Shown here piece after piece: positions 22,288-33,140 of a stretch of 64,000 bases of DNA (positions are counted from its first letter, which is position 1; each line of letters starts with the position of its first letter). Source of the stretch: Globodera rostochiensis (Eukaryota > Nematoda > Chromadorea > Rhabditida > Heteroderidae); the NCBI GenBank assembly GCA_018350325.1, contig JAEVLN010000002.1, forward strand, positions 5,563,456-5,627,455, written 5' to 3'. A model generated the notes under the pieces. That model saw nothing but the letters and a program-made list of their open reading frames with translations, made no database searches and had not been told where the DNA came from. The translations under genes were made by a program, and so were the position numbers.

Positions 22288-23148
22288 TAGAGCCCGGCGG
22301 GAACGGGATTCCCGCGGGAAAAGTACGGGAATCCCGGTCCCGTTCCCGTCTTTTTCGCCGGGCGGGATTTTTTACGGGAACGGGAAAAAGACGGGATTCC
22401 CGTTCGGGATTCCCGTCCCGTTCTTTTTGAAAACCCCGTTCCCGTTCCCGGAAATTTTATTTCAGTATTTTTCCCGTTCCCGTTTATTTTTCTTGGCGAA
22501 ATGTTTTCAAAAATTTAACAATTTTGTACCAATTTTCATCACAAAAATGCTTAAATTTCAAAATTTTTTAACGGCGGCGCCTATCGGCACCGCCGAACCC
22601 ACCCAAAATGTGCCATATTCTGTTGGTTTCTGATTTTCTGAATCAATTAAGATTTCAAAAGCTTAAAAAAACTACCGTATTTTTAAGATTTTGGTAGCAA
22701 ATCTCTTATCAAATTGAGTAAAAAATGCAAAATTTTCTCGGCGGCGCCTATCGGCACCGCCGACCCTCCCCCCCCCCCTCCACCTCGAGAAAAGAAATTC
22801 TCAAAAATTTGAATTTTGAAAAATTCGCAAATCGGAAAAAATTCGAAAATTTTGAGCAATTTTCTTAACAAAAATGTTTTAAAAATTTTCCGACGGCGCC
22901 TATCGGCGTTGTCGGACCCTCCAATTGTATATCAGAAATTTATCTCAAAGTGCCCGCCAAAATAATTTCGAAAAATTCTTAGTTTAAAAATTTTCAAAAT
23001 TTTTCCCGTTCCCGCGGGATTCCCGTTAAAAATTGAACGGGATTTCTACGGGAACGGGAAAAAGACGGGATTCCCATTCGGGATTCCCGTCCCGTTCTTT
23101 TTGAAAACCCCGTTCCCGTTCCCGGAAATTTTTTTTTACCGGGCTCTA
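22288..23148. mobile_element. hAT-like non-autonomous element, 861 bp
   Basis: Ends are TAGAGCCCGG and its exact reverse complement CCGGGCTCTA. Both sides are flanked by GGGGAAAC (22280-22287 and 23149-23156), a perfect 8-bp target duplication. Near each end are tracts made of cccgttcccg and gggaacggg words. The interior carries three copies of the GC-rich palindromic module (22572, 22740 and 22892). Frames in the GC-rich arms read open in low-complexity Gly/Pro/Phe strings, which are artefacts of the repeat. There is no transposase. Confidence 0.9.
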
Positions 23149-24466
23149 GGGGAAACCACATTGCCAGATATATGTCATATGTTGCTTGCATATGGATTCT
23201 TTTAGTTTTAAATTTTATTGATCGTTTTGATGGATTTTACAAATTACAATATTTCTTTTTTTGCAATTTAATTTTATCGGCGAAAACCACAAACTGGTCA
23301 AATCCAGTCATTATGAATAAAAACATTTAGTCTTTAATCATTATCAGTATTATTCTATAATTGTAAATTTGATCTTAAATGGCACATTTTTTCGTTTTTT
23401 AGCCTAACGAGCGGGCTTTATTTATTTATCCTTTCTAAAGAATTATTCATTACTTAATTAAATTTTCCATAAAATTGGATTTATGTACTTATTCTTAGAC
23501 GCCATAATAAATTAATAAAACAAATGTCAAAAAGCTTTACTTATTGACGATGGAAGGGTTTGTAGGAAGCAATTCCAATCCGATATCTCGTTCTTTTTAT
23601 TTGACACGTTTATCAATTATAAATATTAATATTATTCATGGATTTGTGAGGACTGGTCAGAAAATGCTTAATAAACTTTTATTAGAAAATTTTAAAAATC
23701 AAAAATTTCCATTTTGTTTAATTTTCTAAAATTTTTTGGCAACCCAAAAAATGACCAAAGGCGCAGCCGGGACATTATATTTCTAATTTAATGAATTTTG
23801 TTAAGAGAATTTGTGCAAACATTTTTAAATTTAGCATCATTGACTTTCCAAAAAATCACGAAGATTTAAAAATATATTTTTTTAATTTTTTTGTTAAATA
23901 TATTTTTTTCATTTTGGATTGGTTTTTATTACAGACCTACCAACGACGTTAATTCCAATAATAAAATTCAATGATTTAAATGTGGATTTTGTTATAAATT
24001 CGAGATTGGACCGGCCCCAGACTCGGCGATCAATAATAAAAATTCGCCCTATTAATACAAAAGGTTTGCCAGCTTTCGAAATAAAAACGAAGTTAAACCA
24101 CCCTTTTTTCTACTGATCTAAGACTGTTTATCTAAAACTCCGTAAGGGCACGTGTTTGTTCAATTAATTTGTTTATCTTTACCTGTGTGCAAATTTTTGA
24201 TAATTTTATTTTAACATTTCTGAAAAATTACGATTTTTAGTCAGAATTTTGAGAGCAGCAAGGGCATTTATCGTGCGTCAGGGATTGAATATTAAAAAAC
24301 AAAATTCCAACAAAATAAAAATTATATGGACAATTTTGAATGTTTTGCATCATAGCTTGATGATTTAAATTCATATATTGCAATAAATCGGGGGGGGGGG
24401 AGAAAGTTAAAAGCCGCCATTATCTTTTGATTTCATGCGGACCAACCACCCAAAGCGACGATTCAA

Positions 24467-24802
24467 TTGAAGCGCTTTTCCAAAATTCGTGCATATTTTT
24501 TTAGACTCGAAAATTTTAAGTTGGCACAATTTTCGCGCTTATCAATGCATCAAGGCTCAGCTCGCGCTCGGAACGACCAACCAAATCCATTCAAAGCTGA
24601 CGCCAATTATTTATGTGGAGAAGTGTTATGCTGCTTTATTTATTTTTTATGGATAAATGGGGAAAATGGATTGGCTGAACTCGTGTGCTGCGAATCGAGC
24701 CGGGCACTCCGTAATTACGGATTATGCGCAGCGAGAGCTCGGGAAACTGGCATCATAAAAATATGTCAAAATTATGGCAAGTGTGGAAATGACAATTCGT
24801 AA
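24467..24802 (+). CDS. ORF of 111 codons, doubtful
   Basis: An open frame starting at a TTG (no ATG at the 5' end) and stopping at 24800-24802. It contains a cysteine-rich middle (NYLCGEVLCCFIYFLWING) and LVCCESSRALRNYGLCAARA. Composition is moderately GC-rich. It lies next to the polypurine repeat at 24895, so it may belong to repeat DNA. No domain and no splice support were recognised. Confidence 0.2.
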   Translation: MKRFSKIRAYFFRLENFKLAQFSRLSMHQGSARARNDQPNPFKADANYLCGEVLCCFIYFLWINGENGLAELVCCESSRALRNYGLCAARARETGIIKICQNYGKCGNDNS

Positions 24803-24894
24803 TCAGTGCTCAAATAACAAATTTAAGACAATTCTTAGACTTAAAATAGAAAAGCCCTAAATGTTTTGTTTTGGATTAAACAAAGCCTCGAAAA

Positions 24895-25440
24895 TACACG
24901 CGTTGTGTGACAAGCGCACATTTTGTGCGTTTTTTGGTTCATTTAGGAATGGACGCCAACTTTTCGATGGGTAAAAAAGAATGAATGGGGATGGATGTGC
25001 GGAGAAAGGTCAGTGCTCAGTGCCATCGATTGATGAGAAAGATACACGCTGAGAGCAGAGAAATAGGGAGAAGAGCAAGCAAAATAAAGCGGTGAGCAGA
25101 GAGAAGTGTGAATGCAGAGAGGGGGGGGGGGTAAAGAAAGTAAAAGATAAGAGCAGAGAAGGGGGAAAAAGTTGTGATAGAGGATGAGAGAACAGAAAAA
25201 ATTACGAGACCAGAAGGAGTGGGAAAAGATGCGAGATGATAGCGAAAGAGAAAAGAAAACAGAATGCTGAAAAGGTGTGGGCAGAGAAAGAGGGTGAAGA
25301 GAAAAGAAAATAATGAGTAGAGAAAGAAGGGGGGGGGGAAGAGAAACCATTAAGCGGATCGGAAAAAGAATGAATTCAAAATTTATTTTGTTTAATTCAT
25401 TTTGCAAAACAATTGCCAATGTTTTCGTTGCGTACCGCGT
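24895..25440 (-). repeat. Polypurine repeat family, inverted copy
   Basis: Read on the minus strand, the order is cgttttattg-like start, caaaatgaattaaac, a long CT-rich tract (GA-rich on +), cgattgatggcactgagc, catcgaaaagttggcgtcca and cacaaaatg-gcg-cttgt. The same ordered blocks occur at 26140-26400, 51380-52010 and 59321-59951. The GA tract here spans about 25040-25350 and includes runs of nine or more G. Confidence 0.75.
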
Positions 25441-26079
25441 TTTATTGGTGTCAGAAATTATATTTCAACGTTTTTCAGTGCTTCAATATGTTTTTCCCAT
25501 TTGCTATTTCTCGACATAATGATACCGAATTATCTTCAGTTGTTCCATAAATTTAATATTCTTACATTGTCTGTTTTCAAACACGAAATTCACAGATTTG
25601 ACGCAATTTCCAAAAAGGATAAATGAAGCAAAAAAATGCATGGCGAATGGAGTGATCTGATCAGATAAATGTTAACATTTGCATTACAAACTCTGTTTAG
25701 AGTTACGCGACTTCGTAAGATTGGTGACAGACAAAGTTCAGCCTGGGTTTTTGTTTTTTGCATTTTTAATAAAAATTTCTTAAAATAATTTCAAAATTTG
25801 GCATTCTGTTTTTCATAAAAAAGGTAGACTCAAGGAATATGGGCGTTTCCACGTCTTTCTACAAATGGCTATTACGATATTGTATTATTTAGTGGCTTTT
25901 TGTTTTGATGGTCACAGAGACGAGACTCGCGTTTAGGCTAATGTCCACATAACAAATCATAGCAATGATTTCCGGATGAAGCAATTACACTTGCAATTTT
26001 TATTTGTGAATTGATAAAAAGATTTGATAAAACAACAGAGCTCTTACGATTTAAAAACCAATAAACAAAAATTTTCGAT

Positions 26080-26400
26080 TGCTAAAATTGTCTGTCACAT
26101 ATAAAATAAATTGTTTATGCGGGAGAGGTACAGTGAGTCTGACCGGTTTGGTCGTGCACCTCAATGAATCGATTTTGCTTTCTCTTTCCTTTCTTTCTCT
26201 GCTTTCGTTTTCTCTTCCCTCCCGCCTCCCTCGCTCATGTTCTCTTCCAAAATGCGTGTTTCCTCAATCATCGATTGGTTGGCACTGAGTGAGCACTGAC
26301 TTTCTCCGCACAACCACAAAAATTCATTCATTCATTTTCACATCGAATAGTCGGCGGTCCAAAAACGCACAAAATGGGTATTTGTCAAACGGCGAAAATA
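26080..26400 (+). repeat. Polypurine/polypyrimidine repeat family, copy 2
   Basis: Carries ttttgctttctctttcc, a CT tract, atcgattggttggcactgag, ttcattttcacatcgaa and acgcacaaaatgggta, in the same order as the other family members. No convincing coding capacity. Confidence 0.7.
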
Positions 26401-26495
26401 TTTTTGGGTTGTTTTTATTTTTTCACATCATCAAACTGCTAGTATTTAATTATTAGCAGCATTTGCCTGTCTTTTTTTTATCGAAGCGTTTTAAT

Positions 26496-26917
26496 CAGGG
26501 CTTCCAGATCTGAGGTTTTAGCCTCATTTTGTGGTTTTTTGATAGTCCGATGAGGCTTAATTTTTAAAGTGAGGTTTAGCCTCATTTTGTGGTTTTTTGG
26601 AGTTTGATGAGGTTTTTTGAGGATTTTTTAGAAATTTCAATGATAAATGGTAAATTTCTATTAAATTTTGAATATTTGGCATAATGTCCATCCATTTTTT
26701 CTCTGTGTGTTTCATTTATAATGGAAAAACTAGTTCCGGTTTGAAATAATTGGGAATTCTTCATAAAAAAACTTCAATTTTCAATTTTTTTTAAAGTCAC
26801 ATCCAAATTTAGTTGCAATCTCTTTGATTTTAGCAAAATGAGGTTTTTTAGTCCCAAATAAGGTTTTTTTTTTGCCTGTCAAATGAGGCTTTTGAAAATT
26901 TTTATCTGGTAGCCCTG
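26496..26917. mobile_element. hAT-like non-autonomous element, 422 bp
   Basis: Ends are CAGGGCTTCCAGAT and, on the other side, ATCTGGTAGCCCTG, giving 13 of 14 matches as inverted repeats. Flanking 8-mers are GTTTTAAT (26488-26495) and GTTTTAAA (26918-26925), a target duplication with one mismatch. The interior has a direct repeat of gaggtttagcctcattttgt and further tgaggttttt words. No coding capacity. Confidence 0.8.
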
Positions 26918-27069
26918 GTTTTAAATTTGAAATTATGCCTAATTAAATTTAGGATAAAATCATTAATTTTTTATTTTAAAAATCCAAACCTACTGTAACT
27001 AATCATTACAATTCTTAGTAAACTGCAAAACTAAAATTAATAAAACAAAAAATTATATTACATATTGCT

Positions 27070-27205
27070 TCCCATAAATCGTTACGACCAGTAAAGTAAC
27101 TGATTCCGGTTTTTGGATTCCGGATTTTCAGACGTTTTGGGCCCAAAATTCCGTTGGATTCGTGACTTTTTGGAGCCGGAAATTTGGAGTCCGGACATTT
27201 TTGAC
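27070..27205 (+). repeat. GGATTCCGG low-complexity fragment
   Basis: Interspersed ttccgg, ggattccgg, gccggaaattt and tccggac words, compositionally like the subterminal tracts of the hAT-like elements but without a recognisable pair of ends. Confidence 0.4.
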
Positions 27206-27856
27206 ATCTCTCCTACAATTTATTCACAATAAAATTACTTTTGAATGGATTGAAATAAAATTATCTATAAAACGTAAATAAATACCCAAATATTTAATAC
27301 TGCCGTATAAAGGGATTTCTGCAAAGGTCTTGAATCTTATCATTGTTACAATAGAATAAAAGTATAAAAACCAATTAAGTAAGAAGAGTTTTTTGGTGAA
27401 TTTAACGAAGATTAAAATAAATATAAATCGTTTAAAATTAAGTTAAGATAACAAAATATGAATGAAATTAATTATTTATAAATATCACCTGAGAATAAAA
27501 CATAAATGAGCCCTGAAGAAATCTGCAAAAAAGACACTAAGTATACAAAAAGTCTATGAATTCTAATACGTGTAGAAACTGCAACATATACCATGCTATA
27601 AAATGTTTTGTATTATGATTTTTATGTTTAATAGATGTCTAATTAAAAAAATAACACACGACTGACCCAGAATAAAGATCCAAAAAGTGCTAGCACTCAA
27701 GCGGGTTTGAACCCAGCCTTCAACATCAGATTTACCGGACGACAAAACAATAAGCCTAAATATTTGTGGTGGCCAGTAAAAAGATTTAAAATTTTGTCAA
27801 AAAGTACGTCTAAATCCAATCAGTATAATCATTAAGAAAATGTAATGGCCATCTTT

Positions 27857-28005
27857 AGGGGTGCATTTTTATCCCCGTCGCGGCGGGGACGAGACCGTCG
27901 ATTCCCGTTTTCGGGGATGGGCAAACCGGGGAACGGGGATGAGAATAGCCGGGGATACCCGGTTTTCCCCGTCCCCCTCCCACTCTACCCCCCCCCCCCG
28001 TTTCT
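27857..28005 (+). repeat. GGGGA/TCCCC low-complexity fragment
   Basis: Iterated ccccgtcgcgg, ggggac, cggggatg and ttccccgtcccc words, starting near taggggtgca. It resembles one arm of a hAT-like element, but no second end was found. Open frames here are artefacts of the simple composition. Confidence 0.45.
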
Positions 28006-28929
28006 GTCTTTCAATTCACTTCATGACAAAGAAAACAATTTCTAAACATTTTTAAAATATTAAGATAATTTATAAACATATTGAAATATTACGATATTGT
28101 AAATAAATAAAAATAAATAATAAAAATAGTAAAAAAAAAAATACTGACCTTTAACAAAGGAAACAAGAGAAGATTTTATGTCATAATAGAAAATTTTAAA
28201 TTGTTTCAAACTGAAAAAATTTATCAAAATAGTAATTAAATAAAGCCAAAGTGAACTTAAACTCAATATACTAAAAAGAATGGGCATGGCGTATCTTGTG
28301 AATATGTAAATTAATTACTTATCACTTTAAACAACATTATGAATACAATTATTAAATATATAAAGTGAGAAATGGCCAGAATTCTTGAAAATCGGACTGA
28401 ACCTGACGTCCACTGAAACTTTCATATTGCATTCTACAAATTTAGGGAAATTATTAATTAAAAGTAAATTCAATAAGCAACAAACTGTTTTGCATATAAC
28501 TGTTAAAATGAAAAAACAAGGGCTTAATAAATGAAAACAGTATCAGCAAAAAATTTCGTTATATCTAAATGCAATAGAAGAAATTAATCTCTGTGATCTA
28601 ATAGTGGACGGATTGTAAATACTTTGTCTCCGTGACAACAGTCAACTTGCGATTACTAACTTTCAATGTTTATAATTTCCACTAGTTAAATGGAATTTGA
28701 TTGTAAATTAAAAACATATAAAAAAGAAATATTAAATCAGAAGAACTAAAAAAGTGACAAATGAAATGCTCAACATACCTTAAAATCCAACCAATGTCGA
28801 GTTACTAATTAATGTTATAAATTTAAAAAGCAAAACTTCATTCAGATTGTGAATTAAATAAAAAGAGGAAAAAGAAATTTAGTAAATTTCAGAGTTGTCC
28901 ATAAAAATCTTTTAAATAAAAATAAATCT

Positions 28930-29043
28930 TATGTTAAGCAAAAAAGATAATTAAAGCTCATGAAATTAAATCAATGCTTTGTGAAGCAATTATTTAAGTA
29001 AAAAAGATAATTAAAGCTTATGAAATTAAATCAATGCTTTGAA
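28930..29043 (+). repeat. Local direct duplication
   Basis: The string aaaaaagataattaaagct, followed by atgaaattaaatcaatgctt, occurs twice in succession, about 60 bases apart, with one internal difference. It lies directly left of a GC island (29044-29135) that reads open in several frames on both strands. That island has a minus-strand micro-exon option, LFGICIGDG between taacag and GTAAGG. Confidence 0.6.
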
Positions 29044-29149
29044 ATCCGTTGAAGCAAATATTCCATCGAATGCTCCCCATCCAACGTTTGCAAACCATTC
29101 TCCTTACCCCATCCCCTATGCAAATGCCGAACAACTGTTATCACTAAAA

Positions 29150-30800
29150 ATAGTTTAGATACCTCTGATTATTAATAAAATAAATTTTATTTGTATAAAA
29201 AATGATTAAAAATTACATTAAAATTTGCTTTTACAATGAAATTGTTATGTCTTCAAGTACGCATTTATTATATCACACATTAATTATTGGTAGCTTAATT
29301 GTAAGCACACTAATATATTCTTGGTGTTCTACAAAGGCACTTACCCTGGTGGTATTAGCACACCTGATGCAAAATGAGTAGCTAAATCGATGGAAAAAAA
29401 TAGTCAAATTTGGAAATAAATAAATGCCTCAAGAATTTTACTAAAAAGCCTTAAAACAAGCGTATTAATCAACAGATTAAAAATTGCTTCCTAAATATCA
29501 TTCTCATTAGTAAACTTTATTAAAAATTTAAATTTTACTTGGTTTGAAAAAAAACTTCTTTTTTTTTCTGCGAAAATATAATGTAGTTTGGATAGTTTTT
29601 CGAGATTACTCTTCCTCTTCCGACGATTAATAACGAAAAAAAGACCATATGAAAGTGAATTTAATTAAATATCCATGCTTAAATTAATACTTAATACTAC
29701 AAAAAGCATAGTCACACTATTCGGATCAAGTTGCTCGTAACCACCAAAAAAAAAAGTAATAAGTAATCATCAATAATAAATAAAGTGTGCAAAAAATTAA
29801 TAATAAGTATCATAGTAACTGCCAAAAACATGTAAAAGTAAGTAATCCGTAATAAGTTGGCCATAACTTTTAGATTTTTCAATTAAAATAACTCTTTATC
29901 GTTAAAATTTTCCTAATTTTCCTTATTTCTAACCTTCATTTTTATTTTCTTCATAACTTAATACATAAAAGTCTTAGAAAAAGCCATGGAAAGGTGTAAT
30001 TTATTATAAAAAATTATAATAAAAACCCGTTAGACTTTAATAAAAAAAAAAAGAAATATTTTAAAAGAAGTTAGTTCACTACACCACATTTTCGCCAAAT
30101 TAATCAAAGCTTTTTTCTTACTCTTAATTTAAACAACTAATAAAATTAATAATAATTTAAAACGTTAAAAATAAAAGAAATACATTTTCTGAGTAAGTAA
30201 ATACTCAAAATCTAACAACTTTTAAAACATGAATAAAATTGAAAACAAAAAAGCTTCAAATATTTGAGCAAAAATTTCTCGGAGAATTTTTCACCTTTTG
30301 AAGTAACCGCCAATATATGTGGCCGATTCCCTTGTGTTTCAATCTTGTTTGCACCGACCAAAATTACAGTGAATTGGCAACTTCCTAAAAAACCAAAATA
30401 ACTATAAACAATAATACAATTAAAGCACAATAAAATAAAAACGAAGTAAGAAGCGGTTTGATATTTTAACAGGCATTCTATTAAAAAATAATAATGATTA
30501 AAAATGTGTCTTAACATTTTTAAAAATTATATGATTAGGAACGTTTTGATATTTTCTGACTATAAAAATTATATTGATAAAAAGAAACTTAAAATTCACA
30601 ATTTACATATTCATATTAAATACCGATTGGAGACCAACCAGGACGAAGTCTGATTGTCAGCCATTTGGCAAAAATGTTTAGATAAAATCATCAAAAAAGA
30701 ATTAATTGGTTCAAGTAAAAAAAACACAACCAACAAACCGTAAATGTTTTAATTATAATAAACACAACAAAAAAAAATAAGCTACCTCTATTAATCAATT
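29150..30800. other. A-rich stretch, no supported gene
   Basis: A-rich on the + strand and AT-rich throughout. Weak islands (for example 30270-30370) have no phase-linked partners. The 101-codon minus-strand frame at 30212-30517 is AT-rich, hydrophobic and has no splice support. Confidence 0.4.
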
Positions 30801-30819
30801 TTAAATATTAAAAACCAAA

Positions 30820-31660
30820 ATAAATTGTTAATTTCTGGAAAAGTTGGTCGTATAATTAATCTACCGAATAATTCCAAGACCCCGATATTTAATAAATATT
30901 CAGCTCAAACTCAACTATATCCACTCGGGTCCATTTAGCATAAAAGTAAAATTTAATTTCTATAAATTAAAAATATCAATAGTCATTTATGTAATAAATC
31001 TTTATTAACTTAGTAAAATTAAACACTATGAATGACCCTATTGAAAATTGTCGTTGAAAACGTTTAATTCATAATTACAAGTATAACAAAATTTCATGCT
31101 TAAATGAACAAATAACATAAAAGTACAATTTTTTAAATTGATGTGAATAATTTAATTAATATTTTTTACAAAAAAGCAAAGTTTATTACAAGATTACATC
31201 GACTAAGATCCGAGTATATCCCAAAAGCCATTTAAAAAAACTCAACATAAATGAACATCAAATGGATATTTAATTTACAACGCTCAAATTTTTTTAAATG
31301 TAAAATTTTTGCTAAAATAAAAAGATAATTTAATTTTGGGAAATTTAAAAACTATATCAAGAAAATCTTTGTGTGAAAATTAACTAATAAAAATGAGTCC
31401 CCCAAAAACTAAAATGTTCTACCATGCCACCAGATGGTATACAGACCAGAAGAGTAGTTTCAGATCAGGGACGCTTACACGATATATCGCCGTGCCGAGA
31501 ATGCAATCAGCAGAGGTTTTGAAACGCTGTTACGCACATTAATTTGAATAAAAACAATTTGAAAGAAAATAATAAAAAATAATGAAACTAGTACTATAAA
31601 ATATCGACGACACATGATTACAACATCGAAATGTACATTGAGTGCGAAGTACAGAATACT
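30820..31660 (-). repeat. Inverted segmental duplication, copy 2
   Basis: Reverse-complement partner of 11860-12820. Both flanks of the block align well and the centre does not. The centre instead carries a minus-strand exon candidate that has no counterpart at 12 kb. Confidence 0.85.
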
Positions 31661-32187
31661 GCGAACCCGCTAATTGGAGCAAATTATAAAATAACTTTAG
31701 GTCGCAATGGATGCTGAAGCTAAATAGTAGAAATAGGTATAAAGAAAACCATAATAATTAATTAATATTATGCCAAAAACATAGACTTATTAAATTAAGC
31801 AAAAGGTAAACTTTTAATAATTTTTTAGGATAAAAACTAAATTGAAATTTAGAAAGAACTTAACCCCAACTCTGCAAACGGTTTAATTGTATGGCGCCTT
31901 TGTCATTTTCGCTTTTACACAAATATGTAAAAATTAACAAATAACAATATAAAGTAAAATTTGTATTTTAACAAAATCTTATCGAATATAAACAAAAAAT
32001 TATAATAAATATACGTTACGAAATAATTATAAGAACATAATAGATAAATTGTTTTAATGGAAGGTAAAATTAGTGTTTCAAATTTGTATGCAAATAAAAT
32101 TTTTTGATTTTCCGTGTTGTGTCGGAGAACGGTTTAATCAGACATTGACGCTTTGTTCATGGTTTCACCCAAATTCAACTGCAAGGT
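31423..32187 (-). CDS. Candidate three-exon minus-strand gene part
   Basis: Read on the minus strand. Exon 32187-32144 (after atatattag) reads TLQLNLGETMNKAS. Exon 31658-31595 (after gttcgcag) reads ILYFALNVHFDVVIMCRRYF plus I. Exon 31526-31423 (after gcgtaacag, before GTAGAA) reads RFKTSADCILGTAIYRVSVP and then DLKLLFWSVYHLVA. Phases agree at both junctions and the second intron is 68 bases. The middle exon has a paralogue at 11867-11932 with a synonymous and a conservative change. The first donor (GTCTGA) is weak. The last exon is hydrophobic and may be a membrane segment. A + strand frame from ATG at 31415 is a competing reading of the last exon. No family is recognised. Confidence 0.38.
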
Positions 32188-32289
32188 CTAATATATTAGT
32201 AAGAAATTATTAGTTTGTGCACAAATTTATAGTCAGTATAAATATATCAAAAAGATAAATTACCTACCAGGGCTAATTTAGCCAAATTT

Positions 32290-32614
32290 AGGCTTGTACA
32301 TTTAAAAAATAATCTATAAAATTGATTAAATTACTTAAATAATTGAAAATGATAATCCTTTAAAAAAAGTAAAACAAATAAATGATTAATGAATTACGTA
32401 AACATCGCGATACAAAACCAAATGCATAACATAAATAAACATGCTCTTCAGTCAAACCAGAATCCATGTGTTTTACACTGGTGAAGAAATTTGCATCAAT
32501 TTGCAAGAATAAAATAAAAAATTAATTTTAAAAATTGGCGAAAGAAGAAAATAATAAAATACATATGCTCATAAAAGGGCAGCTAAGAGAACCAGTACGG
32601 TATTGTGACTTCAA
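32290..32614 (-). repeat. Inverted segmental duplication, second block, copy 2
   Basis: Reverse-complement partner of 19624-19953. The left junction of the 4-kb tandem duplication (32452) falls inside this block. Confidence 0.85.
32398..32477 (-). CDS. Exon candidate cut by a duplication breakpoint
   Basis: On the minus strand, after tttcttcaccag, the frame reads VKHMDSGLTEEHVYLCYAFG, then FVSRCL, to a donor-like GTAATT. See the paralogue at 19764-19848 for the frameshift between them. The tandem duplication starts at 32452 inside this exon, so the second unit (from 36467) carries only its 5' part and is necessarily truncated there. Confidence 0.35.
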
Positions 32615-33140
32615 AAAATGAAAAACCGAAATTAGCTAATAGGTACTTAAAATAGAGTCTAACGCCTAAATCTCAAAATTTAAATTACTAATAATTATAT
32701 TTGCAAATATCACAAATTTATCTTCAAGTCAAAGTTTGATGGCTTCCAAGATTTAATTCATATATATATCCGTCTTTTAATTATAAATATCTAAAATATA
32801 CATTAAATATTTGCATAACCTAAACCTTTCAAAGAGCAACCAAGACCAACGAATGCAAAAATTTAAGTTTACCCATTTAATGATTCCGTTGAACAAATTA
32901 AAAAACTTAATAATTCAAAAATATCTTTGTTATTTCAAATAATAAATAAATTTATTAAAAATTTTATTTTTCTACTTAAAAACATAAATTGTAGTGATAA
33001 ATAAACAGAAAATAAACTATTTAATTTATAAATCAAACTATGTGATCTATTTGTTTATACTTACGACGAAATTTATATTAAAACTTTTCAATTCCACCGG
33101 CGTCAAAAATTTAGAGGCTTTAAATGCGAGTGTTTAAAAA

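Noticed and set aside
22229..23191. ORFs of 60-134 codons within the hAT-like element (and the same at 33124 and 37139).
   Set aside because: They are translations of iterated cccgttcccg words and palindromes, not protein genes.
24391..24401. Long G and C runs (7913, 22767, 24391, 25125, 25330, 27990, 45205, 52190) as possible quadruplex or regulatory signals.
   Set aside because: They are simple mononucleotide runs, common here and unstable between duplicates. No consistent position relative to exon candidates was seen.
27690..27760. gggtttgaaccc on the + strand looks like a tRNA T-arm or Pol III B box.
   Set aside because: No acceptor, D-arm or anticodon arm could be folded around it, and no A box at the right distance was seen. 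At most a relic.
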